64,000 nucleotides of DNA, from NCBI GenBank assembly GCA_002409995.1, contig DHOR01000026.1, positions 79,491 to 143,490 of the forward strand, written 5' to 3'. The DNA comes from Hungatella sp. UBA5385. GTDB lineage: Bacteria; Bacillota; Clostridia; Lachnospirales; Lachnospiraceae. The notes below the pieces were generated by a model. The model searched no databases. It was not told where the DNA came from and saw only the letters and a program-made list of their open reading frames with translations. Shown piece after piece: positions 19,099 to 27,652 of this stretch. The stretch's first letter is position 1, and the number at the start of each line of letters is the position of its first letter. The position numbers and the translations under genes were made by a program.

Positions 19099-19304
19099 CT
19101 GGTTTTCCTCCGATTCCTTCTTACTTGTCATTATATAGAAATACCCCCGTTCTTTCAACTAAATCCATTCCCCAGTCATTATAAAAACACATTTAAAAAT
19201 CAGAGACATGCATAAAAATCCACTCCAAATCAACATTTCTTTATACTGATATACAAAAAGAAAAGTTTTCTTTTACATTTATACCTTTCTGATTCCAAAT
19301 GCTA

Positions 19305-19310
19305 TATAAT
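19305..19310 (+). promoter_or_regulatory. Probable -10 box for the leader ORF/MATE unit
   Basis: A consensus TATAAT lies 43 bp before the leader ORF start. No good -35 is seen at 16-18 bp, so recognition may need an activator. Confidence 0.45.
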
Positions 19311-19352
19311 AAGAGTAACTTGTAAATTTTCTACTTAGGAGGAAGAAGAATT

Positions 19353-19451
19353 ATGGATTATCTAATATGCCCTGGCATTTTAGCTGGAAGCATGGTGAAA
19401 AAACAGGCATCACGCCGATGGTCTGGAGGTATTTGTCATGTTTTCAAATAA
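19353..19451 (+). CDS. Short leader ORF overlapping the MATE gene
   Basis: A 32-codon ORF starts at 19353 behind a strong AGGAGGAAG site and ends at 19451, 13 bp past the MATE start at 19438. Its last third is basic (MVKKQASRRW). The stop and the downstream start overlap out of frame, a layout suited to translational coupling or attenuation. The small size leaves open that it is only the untranslated leader. Confidence 0.5.
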   Translation: MDYLICPGILAGSMVKKQASRRWSGGICHVFK

Positions 19452-20760
19452 ACAGCTGCGGCAGCTGATATTTCCGCTGGTAATTGAACAGATACTGGCT
19501 GTTTTTATGGGTATGGCAGATACAGTTATGGTATCTTCTTATGGAGAGGCGGCTGTTTCCGGTATTTCCATTGTAGATACAATAAGCGTTTTGTTAATCG
19601 GTCTGTTTGGTGCTATGGCAGCCGGCGGTTCCGTTGTAGCCGCTCAGTACATAGGCCGCAACGACCGCCCCAAGGTGGCCCTGGCTGCCAACCAGTTATT
19701 CCTGGCAGTAGGCGGCATATCGCTGGTCATTATGGTTGTTACACTTGCTCTTAATCAGCAGGTGCTTCAACTGATTTACGGCAATATTGATGCAGATGTT
19801 ATGGGAAATGCAAGAACATATTTTTATCTCTCTTCCCTTTCCTATCCGTTTCTGGCCTTTTATAACAGCTCGGCTGCTCTGTTTCGTGCAATAGGCAATT
19901 CAAAGATATCTATGAAGACCTCACTGGCTTCCAATATTCTTAATATTGTGGGCAATGCCATTTTTATCTTTGGATTCAATATGGGGGTATTCGGAGCCGG
20001 TTTATCCACTCTTATTTCCAGAATTGCAGCAGCTGTTTTAATGTTTATATTTTTAAAGGGGCAGCCGGAAATCCCTATGCGTTTTAAATTTAAATTTAAT
20101 AAGCGTATGATTCAGCAGATTCTTTACATTGGAGTTCCCAATGGAATAGAAAACAGTATATTCCAGTTGGGTAAGCTGCTGCTATCCAGTCTAATTGCCA
20201 GCTTTGGCACTATAGCCATTGCAGCCAATGCAGTAGCAGGCACTGTCACCAGTATGGAGACCATTCCTGCCAATGCCATTGGTATTGCTATGATTACCGT
20301 AGTCGGTCAATGTGTTGGTGCCAAAGAGCTTGGACAAGCCAGAAAATATGTAATAAAGCTGTTGAAAATTGCTTATGCCTGTATCATTGTCCTGAATCTG
20401 GCCCTGATTCCATTTTTAAAGCCCATCTGTGGTATATTCAATCTTACGCCTGAAACCACGGATTTGGCTGTTAAATTAATGCTTTATCACAGTATCTGCT
20501 GTATGCTGATTCACCCGTTGTCCTTCTGTCTGGCCAATGGACTGAGAGCAGCCAATGACGTACGGTTCACAATGATTGTTTCTGCGTCTTCTATGTGGAT
20601 TTTCCGTATAGTACTGGCTTATGTTCTGGGTCGTTTCTTCGGTCTTGGTATTATGGGTATCTGGATTGCGATGACAGTTGACTGGCTGGTGCGTGCGATA
20701 TTCTTTACGACGCGGCTGCTTAGCGGTAAATGGTTGAAGTATGCGAATCGGAACAATTAG
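19438..20760 (+). CDS. MATE-family multidrug efflux transporter
   Basis: 440 residues with about 12 membrane segments in two homologous halves. The opening (FPLVIEQILAVFMGMADTVMVSSYGEAAVSGISIVDTI) and the middle (IGVPNGIENSIFQLGKLLLSSLIASFG) are typical of NorM/DinF-like exporters that use Na+ or H+ gradients. GGAGGT lies before the ATG. It is led by a short ORF that overlaps its start. The substrate is unknown. Confidence 0.9.
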   Translation: MFSNKQLRQLIFPLVIEQILAVFMGMADTVMVSSYGEAAVSGISIVDTISVLLIGLFGAMAAGGSVVAAQYIGRNDRPKVALAANQLFLAVGGISLVIMVVTLALNQQVLQLIYGNIDADVMGNARTYFYLSSLSYPFLAFYNSSAALFRAIGNSKISMKTSLASNILNIVGNAIFIFGFNMGVFGAGLSTLISRIAAAVLMFIFLKGQPEIPMRFKFKFNKRMIQQILYIGVPNGIENSIFQLGKLLLSSLIASFGTIAIAANAVAGTVTSMETIPANAIGIAMITVVGQCVGAKELGQARKYVIKLLKIAYACIIVLNLALIPFLKPICGIFNLTPETTDLAVKLMLYHSICCMLIHPLSFCLANGLRAANDVRFTMIVSASSMWIFRIVLAYVLGRFFGLGIMGIWIAMTVDWLVRAIFFTTRLLSGKWLKYANRNN

Positions 20761-20762
20761 AT

Positions 20763-20885
20763 GTGAAACAGGTAGAACCCTGCCAGCTTAATGTCGGCTT
20801 AATGATATGGAACCTATTCTCCAGGTTGATTGCAGATTATGTAATTGAAGCGGAATGGGATTACTACCGGCTATTAGGGCAATAA
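20763..20885 (+). CDS. Doubtful 40-codon ORF between MATE and Uma2 genes
   Basis: From a GTG at 20763 the frame reads VKQVEPCQLNVGL, then IADYVIEAEWDYYRLLGQ, and stops at 20885. The composition is protein-like, but no ribosome binding site precedes it and the frame is open upstream within the MATE gene. It may be a remnant of a lost gene. Confidence 0.25.
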   Translation: MKQVEPCQLNVGLMIWNLFSRLIADYVIEAEWDYYRLLGQ

Positions 20886-20939
20886 TTATTATTAGAAAAT
20901 TATAGATGATTAACGATTGCAAAGAAAGGAAGTGTTATT

Positions 20940-21497
20940 ATGCCATTACCTCAGAAACACATGACAACTATAGAGGAATATGAAGCTCTCCCACAGGATG
21001 CCAGAGCAGAGGTCTTTGATGGCCAGATTCAATACATGGCCAGCCCTTCACAGGTACACCAGACCATCCTTCTTGAGCTTTCATCAACCCTTAATTCTTA
21101 TGTAAAAAGGAAAAAAGGAACCTGTGTTGTATTACCGGCACCTTTTGATGTAAAACTAAATGACACGCCACTCACCATAGTACAGCCCGATATTATGATT
21201 GTCTGTGATAAGAACAAGCTGGACGGAAAGCGCTGCAATGGAGCACCCGATTTTATTATTGAGGTTGTATCTCCAGGAAATCCATCTGATGATTACATCA
21301 AAAAGCTATATTATTATAAAACTTATGGAGTGCGTGAATATTGGATTGTCGATCCTAACCGCAGAACCGTAACTGTGAATTACTTCGAAAGCGACATAGT
21401 CAGTATTCCTTACACGTTCAATTCCATAATAAAGGTCAATATCTATGATGACCTTTACATTGACTTTAAAGAGATCGGGCAGCTTCTTAATTCATGA
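20940..21497 (+). CDS. Uma2-family (DUF820) PD-(D/E)XK nuclease
   Basis: 185 residues. The core matches the Uma2 family: TIEEYEALPQDARAEVFDGQI at the start, QPDIMIVCD (near 82) and APDFIIEVVSPGN (near 102) for the D and E of the nuclease site, and YWIVDPNRRTVTVNYF further on. AGGAAG precedes the ATG. Biological roles of this family are unclear. It is monocistronic with a terminator directly after. Confidence 0.85.
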   Translation: MPLPQKHMTTIEEYEALPQDARAEVFDGQIQYMASPSQVHQTILLELSSTLNSYVKRKKGTCVVLPAPFDVKLNDTPLTIVQPDIMIVCDKNKLDGKRCNGAPDFIIEVVSPGNPSDDYIKKLYYYKTYGVREYWIVDPNRRTVTVNYFESDIVSIPYTFNSIIKVNIYDDLYIDFKEIGQLLNS

Positions 21498-21517
21498 TTG
21501 GCTAACCCTGCAAACAC

Positions 21518-21562
21518 CAAACGGCCATACACCCCCAAAAGGTAAGTATATGGCCGTTTTAT
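21518..21562 (+). terminator. Terminator after the Uma2 gene
   Basis: AAACGGCCATA (21519-21529) pairs with TATGGCCGTTT (21549-21559), followed by further T. Confidence 0.8.
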
Positions 21563-21647
21563 ATTTAACCACTCACTATTATAATATTCTGTAAGAAATC
21601 TTAAACAATCTTCTATATACTACGGCGTTAGATCAGTTATAATAAAC

Positions 21648-22196
21648 TTATAAGTTACAGTCTGAATCTGCAAGAAAAGGTGCAATATTATCCTGAGATG
21701 ACAAGATGATATCGGAAGCAGTTATATTGAGGGCAATTTCTTTATCATCATAACGAATAGCTTTAGATAAAGAAGGGTCAAAAGCATTATCAATACGCAT
21801 AACAATGTTTGAGTTGTCCACTAAAGTTAGAGCGGCATGACCAAAACCATGAGGAATATAGAGCTGTCTTTTATTATCCTCATTTAGTTCAACACAAACC
21901 CACTTTTTATAAGTTTCTGAATTACTTCTTAAATCAATTGCAAAGTCTAAAATACGACCTTTCGCACAATAAATAAGCTTTGCCTGTGGTTTTGGGTGAT
22001 TCTGAAAATGTATTCCATAAAGAGTATCTTTTTTCATAGGGTGATATGAGATTTCTTCAGTGAATTCGGTGAAAACACCTGAGTTTAGCAGTAATTCCTT
22101 TGAAAAAGTTCTGTGGAATATTGCCCTATTGTCTTGATTAACAGCGTATTCCATAATGAATACTTCCTTCAATTCAGTTTGTAGTATTTTTAACAT
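21648..22196 (-). CDS. RmlC-like dTDP-sugar 3,5-epimerase family protein
   Basis: 182 residues of cupin fold. LYGIHFQNHPKPQAKLIYCAKGRILDFAIDLR and YIPHGFGHAAL match the active-site region of RmlC/RfbC, including its His and Asp. The ATG at 22196 is preferred because the N-terminal LQTELKEVFI fits the family; an ATG 14 codons later also has an acceptable site. Residue use around the substrate is divergent and it stands alone, with no rmlA, rmlB or rmlD adjacent. It may act in glycan decoration. Confidence 0.75.
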   Translation of the reverse strand: MLKILQTELKEVFIMEYAVNQDNRAIFHRTFSKELLLNSGVFTEFTEEISYHPMKKDTLYGIHFQNHPKPQAKLIYCAKGRILDFAIDLRSNSETYKKWVCVELNEDNKRQLYIPHGFGHAALTLVDNSNIVMRIDNAFDPSLSKAIRYDDKEIALNITASDIILSSQDNIAPFLADSDCNL

Positions 22197-22349
22197 GACA
22201 GCTCCCCTTTCTTAAGTGGAATTGCTTCAGATTGAATAGGATTAATATCATTAGTGACCGTAGCTTCCATGCCGATTATGATGTCAGACCTGAAAATACT
22301 ATATTTATCTCATTATCACATATTCATTTTGCAATAACAATTTATTTAT

Positions 22350-22375
22350 GCGGTGTCCTTGCAAAAAACACCGTA
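22350..22375 (+). other. Hairpin ahead of the lipoprotein gene
   Basis: A six-base stem CGGTGT (22351-22356) / ACACCG (22368-22373) in the leader region. No T-run follows. It may stabilise the mRNA. Confidence 0.3.
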
Positions 22376-22402
22376 AATACATAATACAAGGAGCAATTAT
22401 TT

Positions 22403-23377
22403 ATGAAGAAACTAATCTCTACTCTCTTCATCTGCACAACGATTCTTACAGCTTGCAGTCCTAAAGAGCCAGTTGAAGCAATTACTGCTGGGAGCATTGC
22501 TGAAATAACTGCTGCGACAACTGCTATAGAAACAAAAGCTCCAGCCTACGCCTACGAAACAGATACTGATCTATCAGACTACATTCAAGATCAGCAGCAG
22601 ACTTCATCCATACTGACAGGCAGCTACTATTTGCAGCTTTCCTCTGATCCCTCTGACGTCTTTGTTCCCTGTCTCTCTCTATTTGATGATGGAACCTTTG
22701 GTTTTACCTATGATCTTTTAAGCTCCTATTATTCAAATGGCGCCTATGATGTAGTAGATAAGAAAATAACTCTGAATACAGATGACGGCAAATACCAATA
22801 TGTCTTTCTTATGAAGGACAATGGAGAACTTATATTTCAAGCCGGCGAATCCTCAGATGTTGAGCTTATACAACCGAATTTTGGAACTAAAATAACAGAT
22901 GGCTCTATCTTTAGCATTAAAAATCCAAGGGAAACCATTAGCAGCCCCTCTCTGGATTCTCCACCTCAATGTATACTGGTTCCCAATACCTCCGGCAATG
23001 AACCCCCTATGGTTCTATCCTCAGGAGGATACTCCTGGAGCTATGAAAAAGACGGGGAGAACATTGAAACTGTTGCCTGCGGTTTTCACCCCTTAGACCC
23101 ACTTGTTCGAAAAAATACAGAACCTGTAAAACCAGGTTCCTATACTCTATCCTATTCAGAAATTCCTGATTCTATAGTTATAAAAGCTTGGGATGGGGAT
23201 ATAGCTATGGAACAAGAGGAAATGGGGGATGCTGAATATAGAGAAACTACCCTGACTCCCGACAACGCCCAACTCACTCTGGAAGAAAATCAAGTCTATG
23301 AAATCACTCTTACTTATAACAAAAGTCAAAACAGGACATTTGGGGGAGTTGCTTATTATGTAATGGTAACAGAATAA
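22403..23377 (+). CDS. Putative lipoprotein of unknown function
   Basis: 324 residues. A short signal peptide ends in the lipobox LTAC (near residue 19), so the protein is probably tethered outside. A Thr/Ala-rich linker follows. The middle (SSILTGSYYLQLSSDPSDVFVPCLSLFDDGTFGFTYDLL) and the C-terminal part (EENQVYEITLTYN) look like beta-rich domains of a kind seen in Clostridia surface lipoproteins. No catalytic motif recognised. AAGGAG precedes the ATG. Confidence 0.75.
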   Translation: MKKLISTLFICTTILTACSPKEPVEAITAGSIAEITAATTAIETKAPAYAYETDTDLSDYIQDQQQTSSILTGSYYLQLSSDPSDVFVPCLSLFDDGTFGFTYDLLSSYYSNGAYDVVDKKITLNTDDGKYQYVFLMKDNGELIFQAGESSDVELIQPNFGTKITDGSIFSIKNPRETISSPSLDSPPQCILVPNTSGNEPPMVLSSGGYSWSYEKDGENIETVACGFHPLDPLVRKNTEPVKPGSYTLSYSEIPDSIVIKAWDGDIAMEQEEMGDAEYRETTLTPDNAQLTLEENQVYEITLTYNKSQNRTFGGVAYYVMVTE

Positions 23378-23472
23378 GGTGATTAATAAAGGATGGTAAA
23401 ATAAATGGGAGGTGTTAACTAATCACTTAGTTTGCACCCCCCTTGATTTGTTAGCTAAATTTTATGTTAAAT

Positions 23473-24240
23473 TTAATACATGGAAGTACCGCCGTCGGCA
23501 CCAATGGTCTGTCCTGTAATAAATCTCGCTTCTTCAGATGCCAGAAATAAAACAAGGGGAGCTATATCAGTTTCGGGATCACCGAGACGAGGAATTGGCT
23601 GAGGTTTTACAGCCTCTTCATATCCTGCCGGATCTGCTTCCTTCCAAAGCTTTGAGGCCTCTGTCATGGCACCTGGCATGATAACATTACTAGTGATTCC
23701 AAAGTTTCCAAGCTCCCTAGCCCAAACCTTTGTCATACTACGAATGGCCTCCTTCTGCGAACCATAGGCAGTAAAGGTTGGTAATCCATTTAATCCTGCC
23801 GCACTGCCAGTATTGATTATCCTGCCATACTCTTGTCTTTTCATATATGGTACCACTGCTTTTGTGCAGAAGAATGTCCCTAAAGCACCGGTGGTCCAAC
23901 ACAATTTCATCAATTCCAGAGTGGTATCTTCCACTGCCGTTGGAAGGGAATTACGGTCAGTTGCTTGCGCATTATTTACTAAAATATCTATTTGACCATA
24001 TTTTTCTGCAACGATTTTTACGGCCGCTCTTACTACTTCTTCGTCAGAAACGTCACACTTGAAAAATGTGACTTCATAACCTTGTTCTCTGAGTTCTTCT
24101 TCCGTTGCTTTCCCTGATTGTTCACTGTATTCGAATATTGCAACTTTTGCACCTTCATGACAAAAAACCTTAGCATAGGCTTTTCCCAAACCTGCACCGC
24201 CACCGGTGATTATAGCAACTCTGCCTTCTAATCTATTCAT
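23473..24240 (-). CDS. SDR-family oxidoreductase
   Basis: 255 residues, classical short-chain dehydrogenase: cofactor motif TGGGAGLG (12-19), NNA (near 90), catalytic Ser in TGSAAG and YxxxK in YGSQK. The C-terminal GQTIGADGG matches 3-oxoacyl-ACP reductase or sugar/steroid dehydrogenases. AGGAGG precedes the ATG. It is divergent from a TetR-type gene across 249 bp containing a 9-bp inverted repeat, which suggests regulation by that protein. Substrate unknown. Confidence 0.88.
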   Translation of the reverse strand: MNRLEGRVAIITGGGAGLGKAYAKVFCHEGAKVAIFEYSEQSGKATEEELREQGYEVTFFKCDVSDEEVVRAAVKIVAEKYGQIDILVNNAQATDRNSLPTAVEDTTLELMKLCWTTGALGTFFCTKAVVPYMKRQEYGRIINTGSAAGLNGLPTFTAYGSQKEAIRSMTKVWARELGNFGITSNVIMPGAMTEASKLWKEADPAGYEEAVKPQPIPRLGDPETDIAPLVLFLASEEARFITGQTIGADGGTSMY

Positions 24241-24345
24241 ATATACCTCCTGAAATAATTATTATTTGAAATAGCCTTATTTAAATGGTAAAATTAGAAA
24301 GATAAACGGTAGAAACCGATACCCTATATAAGTTCACTTAGTAAA

Positions 24346-24382
24346 TGCATTAATACAATTTTGAACAAATTAAATTAATGCA
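24346..24382. promoter_or_regulatory. Inverted repeat between the SDR and TetR genes
   Basis: TGCATTAAT (24346-24354) and ATTAATGCA (24374-24382) form a perfect 9-bp inverted repeat with a 19-bp centre, in the divergent intergenic region. It is a candidate operator for the TetR-type product. Nothing else was recognised in the rest of this gap. Confidence 0.45.
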
Positions 24383-24489
24383 GTTTTGGCTTCCGGAAGC
24401 ATAAAAAGGAACTTTCCGATATCATCTCATATGACTGCGTAATTAGCAATATCTTGGCATAGTAGAGTTACAAAACAGGAGGATTTGTA

Positions 24490-25047
24490 ATGAAAAAGAC
24501 CTATGAAGACAGTATGATTGTTAAAGAATGGATTACTTTTGCACTTATTAAACTAATGAATGAGTATAAATTTGAAGCCATTACCATAACTCAAATAGCA
24601 TTAACTGCCGGTGTACCCAGAATAACATTTTACCGAAATTATAAAACCAAAATGGACATTTTACTCCAGTATAATCTTTATCTCTCAGAGCGTTTTTCAA
24701 AAATTATACGAGATGCAATAGAAAATGGAAACTGCATGTATTGGGAAATACTTTTTGAATTTATTCGTAACAATCAAGAATACTTCCATGCCATTATATC
24801 GGCTGAAAAAGGATATCTGATACTTATGACCATGAATAATAATATTCTTAATATTGCTCCACAAATGGATCCTTATTACCTTCATTTTTTTACAGGAGCA
24901 CTTTATAATGTAATCGTATATTGGATATCTAATAATTTTCAGCCCCCCTCCGGTGAAATGCAGAAAAAATTCAAAAAACTGATTACTGATAAGAATTACG
25001 AAAGTGTCATATGCTGTTATATCGACTTTTTTCAAAAGCTGCTATAG
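24490..25047 (+). CDS. TetR/AcrR-family transcriptional regulator
   Basis: 185 residues. The N-terminal HTH (ITFALIKLMNEYKFEAITITQIALTAGVPRITFYRNYKTKMDIL, about 16-60) is standard for the family; the remainder is helical and ends in a ligand or dimer domain like those of DhaS-type regulators. AGGAGG precedes the ATG. It is divergent from the SDR gene and probably represses it and itself. Confidence 0.85.
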   Translation: MKKTYEDSMIVKEWITFALIKLMNEYKFEAITITQIALTAGVPRITFYRNYKTKMDILLQYNLYLSERFSKIIRDAIENGNCMYWEILFEFIRNNQEYFHAIISAEKGYLILMTMNNNILNIAPQMDPYYLHFFTGALYNVIVYWISNNFQPPSGEMQKKFKKLITDKNYESVICCYIDFFQKLL

Positions 25048-25130
25048 CAGCATATATTTAACCGCCGCTCAATGACTTTTAGCGCAGTTATTACTTTTCC
25101 TGTTAGCGGGGAAATTCCAATGAAGAGAAT

Positions 25131-25760
25131 CTAGCACTCATTAAAATATTTCTGTAATGTTTCTACAAACTGTCCCATATGTATTCCATCCACAAAAGAA
25201 TGGTGCACCTGAACAGAAATTGGAATTAAGACTCTTCCATCTTTCTCATAATATTTCCCCCAGTCAAAAAGTGGGGTTGCATTGTCTTTCTTTCCCGAAT
25301 TGGTGTGGGAAATATGCGTATAGGTAACCCATGGCATAGGAGAACACTGAAATACATCATTTCCCAAAGGACCAGTAAAGTATTCACACTGTTCATTTGC
25401 TGTTTTTAATGCAAATGAACAGTATTCTTTTAAATTATCTATCATAGGCACATTGACTACCTTAAACAGTTCTGTATCTTTATTGAGATAAGTAAATGCT
25501 GTGTCTATCCTGTCAAACAGAACTACCTGCCCGTCTACGAACCGATAACGGAATGCTTCTATTTTATTTGCACACTTACATAGTGCATATACCATTGCCA
25601 TTGTAAAAGAGACTTGTTGTTCTTTAACCATACGCTTAAAATTTGTAATATCTGATTCAAATGTTACACAAAATGAAGGTTCAACGCTGTTCCTAAACAC
25701 CATACAATGCATTGCTCTATCCCATGTTTTTTCATCAATCACTTTATATTGATTAGCCAT
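25131..25760 (-). CDS. Type A chloramphenicol acetyltransferase-like protein
   Basis: 209 residues, near the usual 215. The catalytic HHSFVDG motif (186-192) and FRYRFVDGQVVLFDRIDTAFT (70-90) match CatA-type enzymes, which acetylate the 3-hydroxyl of chloramphenicol from acetyl-CoA. Many such chromosomal homologues in gut anaerobes do not give resistance, so the substrate is uncertain. GGAGGGG precedes the ATG. A MerR-type gene lies 65 bp upstream in the same direction. Confidence 0.85.
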   Translation of the reverse strand: MANQYKVIDEKTWDRAMHCMVFRNSVEPSFCVTFESDITNFKRMVKEQQVSFTMAMVYALCKCANKIEAFRYRFVDGQVVLFDRIDTAFTYLNKDTELFKVVNVPMIDNLKEYCSFALKTANEQCEYFTGPLGNDVFQCSPMPWVTYTHISHTNSGKKDNATPLFDWGKYYEKDGRVLIPISVQVHHSFVDGIHMGQFVETLQKYFNEC

Positions 25761-25825
25761 GTTTTCCCCTCCAAATTCAGTTTTTCTATTTTTCTATTAA
25801 ACTTATTTACACAGTTACCCCAAAC

Positions 25826-26257
25826 TTATATTTTATAATCCCTAATATCTGCCGGCAATTCATCATCTGACATATTTTTCACTATATCTTCAGTACCATC
25901 AGCCACTGCCTTATCATAATACCAACATTTAAATTTTAGGAAGTTAAGATTTTTCTTCATTTCTTCTAATTGCTTTTCTACTTCTTTATAACGATCATGA
26001 AACATTTTTTGCCGTTTATCAAGGGAAGCATCCCCCTCTTGACACCAAATCAAAAATTCCTTGATATCCTTAATAGACATACCAGAAACCTTCAGACACT
26101 CAATAACCTGGAGTGTATTAAGCTCTGTATCAGAAAACACCCGAATACCACCATTGCTCCGCTCCATGTCAGGAAACATTCCTTCACGGTCATAATAACG
26201 CAGGGTGGATATTGTAATACCAGTAAGATTAGATATTTCACCGATAGAATAGTTCAT
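25826..26257 (-). CDS. MerR-family transcriptional regulator
   Basis: 143 residues from the ATG at 26257, preceded by AAAGGAG; a longer form starting at 26311 is less likely. The winged HTH (MNYSIGEISNLTGITISTLRYYDREGMFPDMERSNGGIRVF) and a dimer coiled coil (about 78-110) are clear. One Cys-Trp pair (KCWYYD) lies beyond the coil, which may be an effector region. It may control the acetyltransferase gene after it and the 19-bp-spacer operator at 26311-26341. Confidence 0.88.
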   Translation of the reverse strand: MNYSIGEISNLTGITISTLRYYDREGMFPDMERSNGGIRVFSDTELNTLQVIECLKVSGMSIKDIKEFLIWCQEGDASLDKRQKMFHDRYKEVEKQLEEMKKNLNFLKFKCWYYDKAVADGTEDIVKNMSDDELPADIRDYKI

Positions 26258-26310
26258 AATTAACTCTCCTTTAATTTTGCATACAAAAATATTTAATTTT
26301 TTTATACCCA

Positions 26311-26341
26311 TTTACCTAAACCTAGCTTTAGGTTCTATACT
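26311..26341 (+). promoter_or_regulatory. MerR-type operator/promoter facing right, no gene follows
   Basis: TTTACC (26311-26316) and TATACT (26336-26341) are 19 bp apart and enclose an inverted repeat ACCTAAA / TTTAGGT (26314-26320 and 26327-26333). It lies just upstream of the merR gene. The rightward transcript meets only the end of a convergent gene. On the other strand a TATAAA (26301-26306) could be the -10 of merR itself, giving autoregulation. Confidence 0.55.
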
Positions 26342-26400
26342 CATTATATATATTAAAGTATTGTGTGTCAAACTATAAAAAACCATAATATTAACAAGGA

Positions 26401-26444
26401 AAGTGTACCCCAATATTTCACTATCCAAATAATGGGGTACACTT
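26401..26444. repeat. 12-bp perfect inverted repeat
   Basis: AAGTGTACCCCA (26401-26412) pairs with TGGGGTACACTT (26433-26444). There is no T-run on either side, so it is not a typical terminator. It may be a remnant of a small palindromic element. Confidence 0.5.
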
Positions 26445-26509
26445 CAAAAGGCGTTATACCAAATCATTAATCCAATCCAGCACAAACTAATATATTCATT
26501 CTAATATTT

Positions 26510-27526
26510 TCACTCTAAACAAGCCACCACAATCCATATCAATTCATCAACAGCCTCTGCCATGCACTGATACCCCATTTCATGAAACAGTGCCTCCAGC
26601 TCATCAACTCTGGCAAAATACTCATCCTCAAAATCCCGTCTCTCTTCTGGTGTACAAGTCTCTAAAAACTGCTTTTCTGCCTCTTCATCCCGAAACATCA
26701 GATCAGTAATAATCACTCTTCCATCTCTTTTCAAAACCCGGTCCATCTCTTTTAACGCCAGCATTTTCTCTTCCCCTTTACAGTGATGAAACGCATAAGA
26801 TGTGACAATAGTATCAGCACTGCTGTCATTAAGGGGAAGTTTTAAAAAGCTGCCTGGCAGAACAGTCAGTTCCCTGAATTTACGTTTAGCAGTTTTTAGC
26901 ATATTAACAGACTGATCAATCCCTATAACCTTGTGTTTCTCCAGAATCCGTTTAGCCAGTTCCCCTGTTCCTACCCCGATTTCCACAACACTCCCTGTCT
27001 TCTCATTGACAATTTCTGCCGTCCGATCCAGAACACGGTCATAGTTTTTATAAAAATCAAGACCACTGCGCTGTTTTCTCACATCTTCATCATAATGCTC
27101 TGCCCAGCTATTAAAATCCCACCGATCAACCCACTGTTCCATACTTGAGAGCAGATGTGCCGTATCCTTCATCTGATCTCCAATAATCTCAACATTTTCC
27201 CCTTCTGAAAACATTGTTTCGATACACTTTCCCATAGAATCACGAATCAGGCTCATAGTGTGAATATGATGGTTTACAGCCTCATACTGCTGAAAAAACA
27301 GATCAATAGGGCTGGACTTCTTCTCCAGAATGGAGGTAATTGTCTCCAAAGGAAATCCCATTTTACGAAAAAGAAGTATCATCTGAATTCTAGCAATATC
27401 CTCAGTAGAATACAGGCGGTATCCATTAACATCACGTTCCGGCATAATCAGCTTCTTCTTTTCATAAAATCGCAATACATTAGGATTAATCTGAAATCGT
27501 TCTGCTGCCTCTTTAATTTTATACAT
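26510..27526 (-). CDS. MerR HTH fused to a class I SAM methyltransferase
   Basis: 338 residues. Residues 1-70 are a MerR-type winged HTH (YKIKEAAERFQINPNVLRFYEKKKLIMPERDVNGYRLYS) and a coiled coil follows to about 120. The rest (about 150-310) is a Rossmann methyltransferase with motif I VVEIGVGTGELAKRIL, KVIGIDQSVNML, and AFHHCKGEEKMLALKEMDRVLKRDG, close to YrrT/UbiE-like enzymes. DNA binding and methyl transfer in one chain suggests self-control by the substrate or SAM. An AGAGGAAA site precedes the ATG and a MerR-type promoter lies at 27570-27600. Confidence 0.85.
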   Translation of the reverse strand: MYKIKEAAERFQINPNVLRFYEKKKLIMPERDVNGYRLYSTEDIARIQMILLFRKMGFPLETITSILEKKSSPIDLFFQQYEAVNHHIHTMSLIRDSMGKCIETMFSEGENVEIIGDQMKDTAHLLSSMEQWVDRWDFNSWAEHYDEDVRKQRSGLDFYKNYDRVLDRTAEIVNEKTGSVVEIGVGTGELAKRILEKHKVIGIDQSVNMLKTAKRKFRELTVLPGSFLKLPLNDSSADTIVTSYAFHHCKGEEKMLALKEMDRVLKRDGRVIITDLMFRDEEAEKQFLETCTPEERRDFEDEYFARVDELEALFHEMGYQCMAEAVDELIWIVVACLE

Positions 27527-27569
27527 GCTATTTCCTCTCTAATCAACAATTTATATTATCTACATCATC

Positions 27570-27600
27570 ACTATAATCCTTCATCTAAGGTGAATGTCAA
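27570..27600 (-). promoter_or_regulatory. MerR-type promoter of the MerR-methyltransferase gene
   Basis: On the minus strand TTGACA (27595-27600) and TATAGT (27570-27575) are 19 bp apart with a CCTT/AAGG dyad in the spacer, the layout bound by MerR proteins. It suggests autoregulation by the fused HTH. Its -35 lies only 15 bp from that of the divergent riboswitch promoter. Confidence 0.65.
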
Positions 27601-27615
27601 GATGTTTTTTCACTA

Positions 27616-27644
27616 TTGCTATTCCATTTCATATCTGCTATGAT
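27616..27644 (+). promoter_or_regulatory. Promoter of the thiamine-uptake operon
   Basis: TTGCTA (27616-27621) and TATGAT (27639-27644) are 17 bp apart, directly before the TPP aptamer. Confidence 0.6.
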
Positions 27645-27652
27645 TAAGCAGA

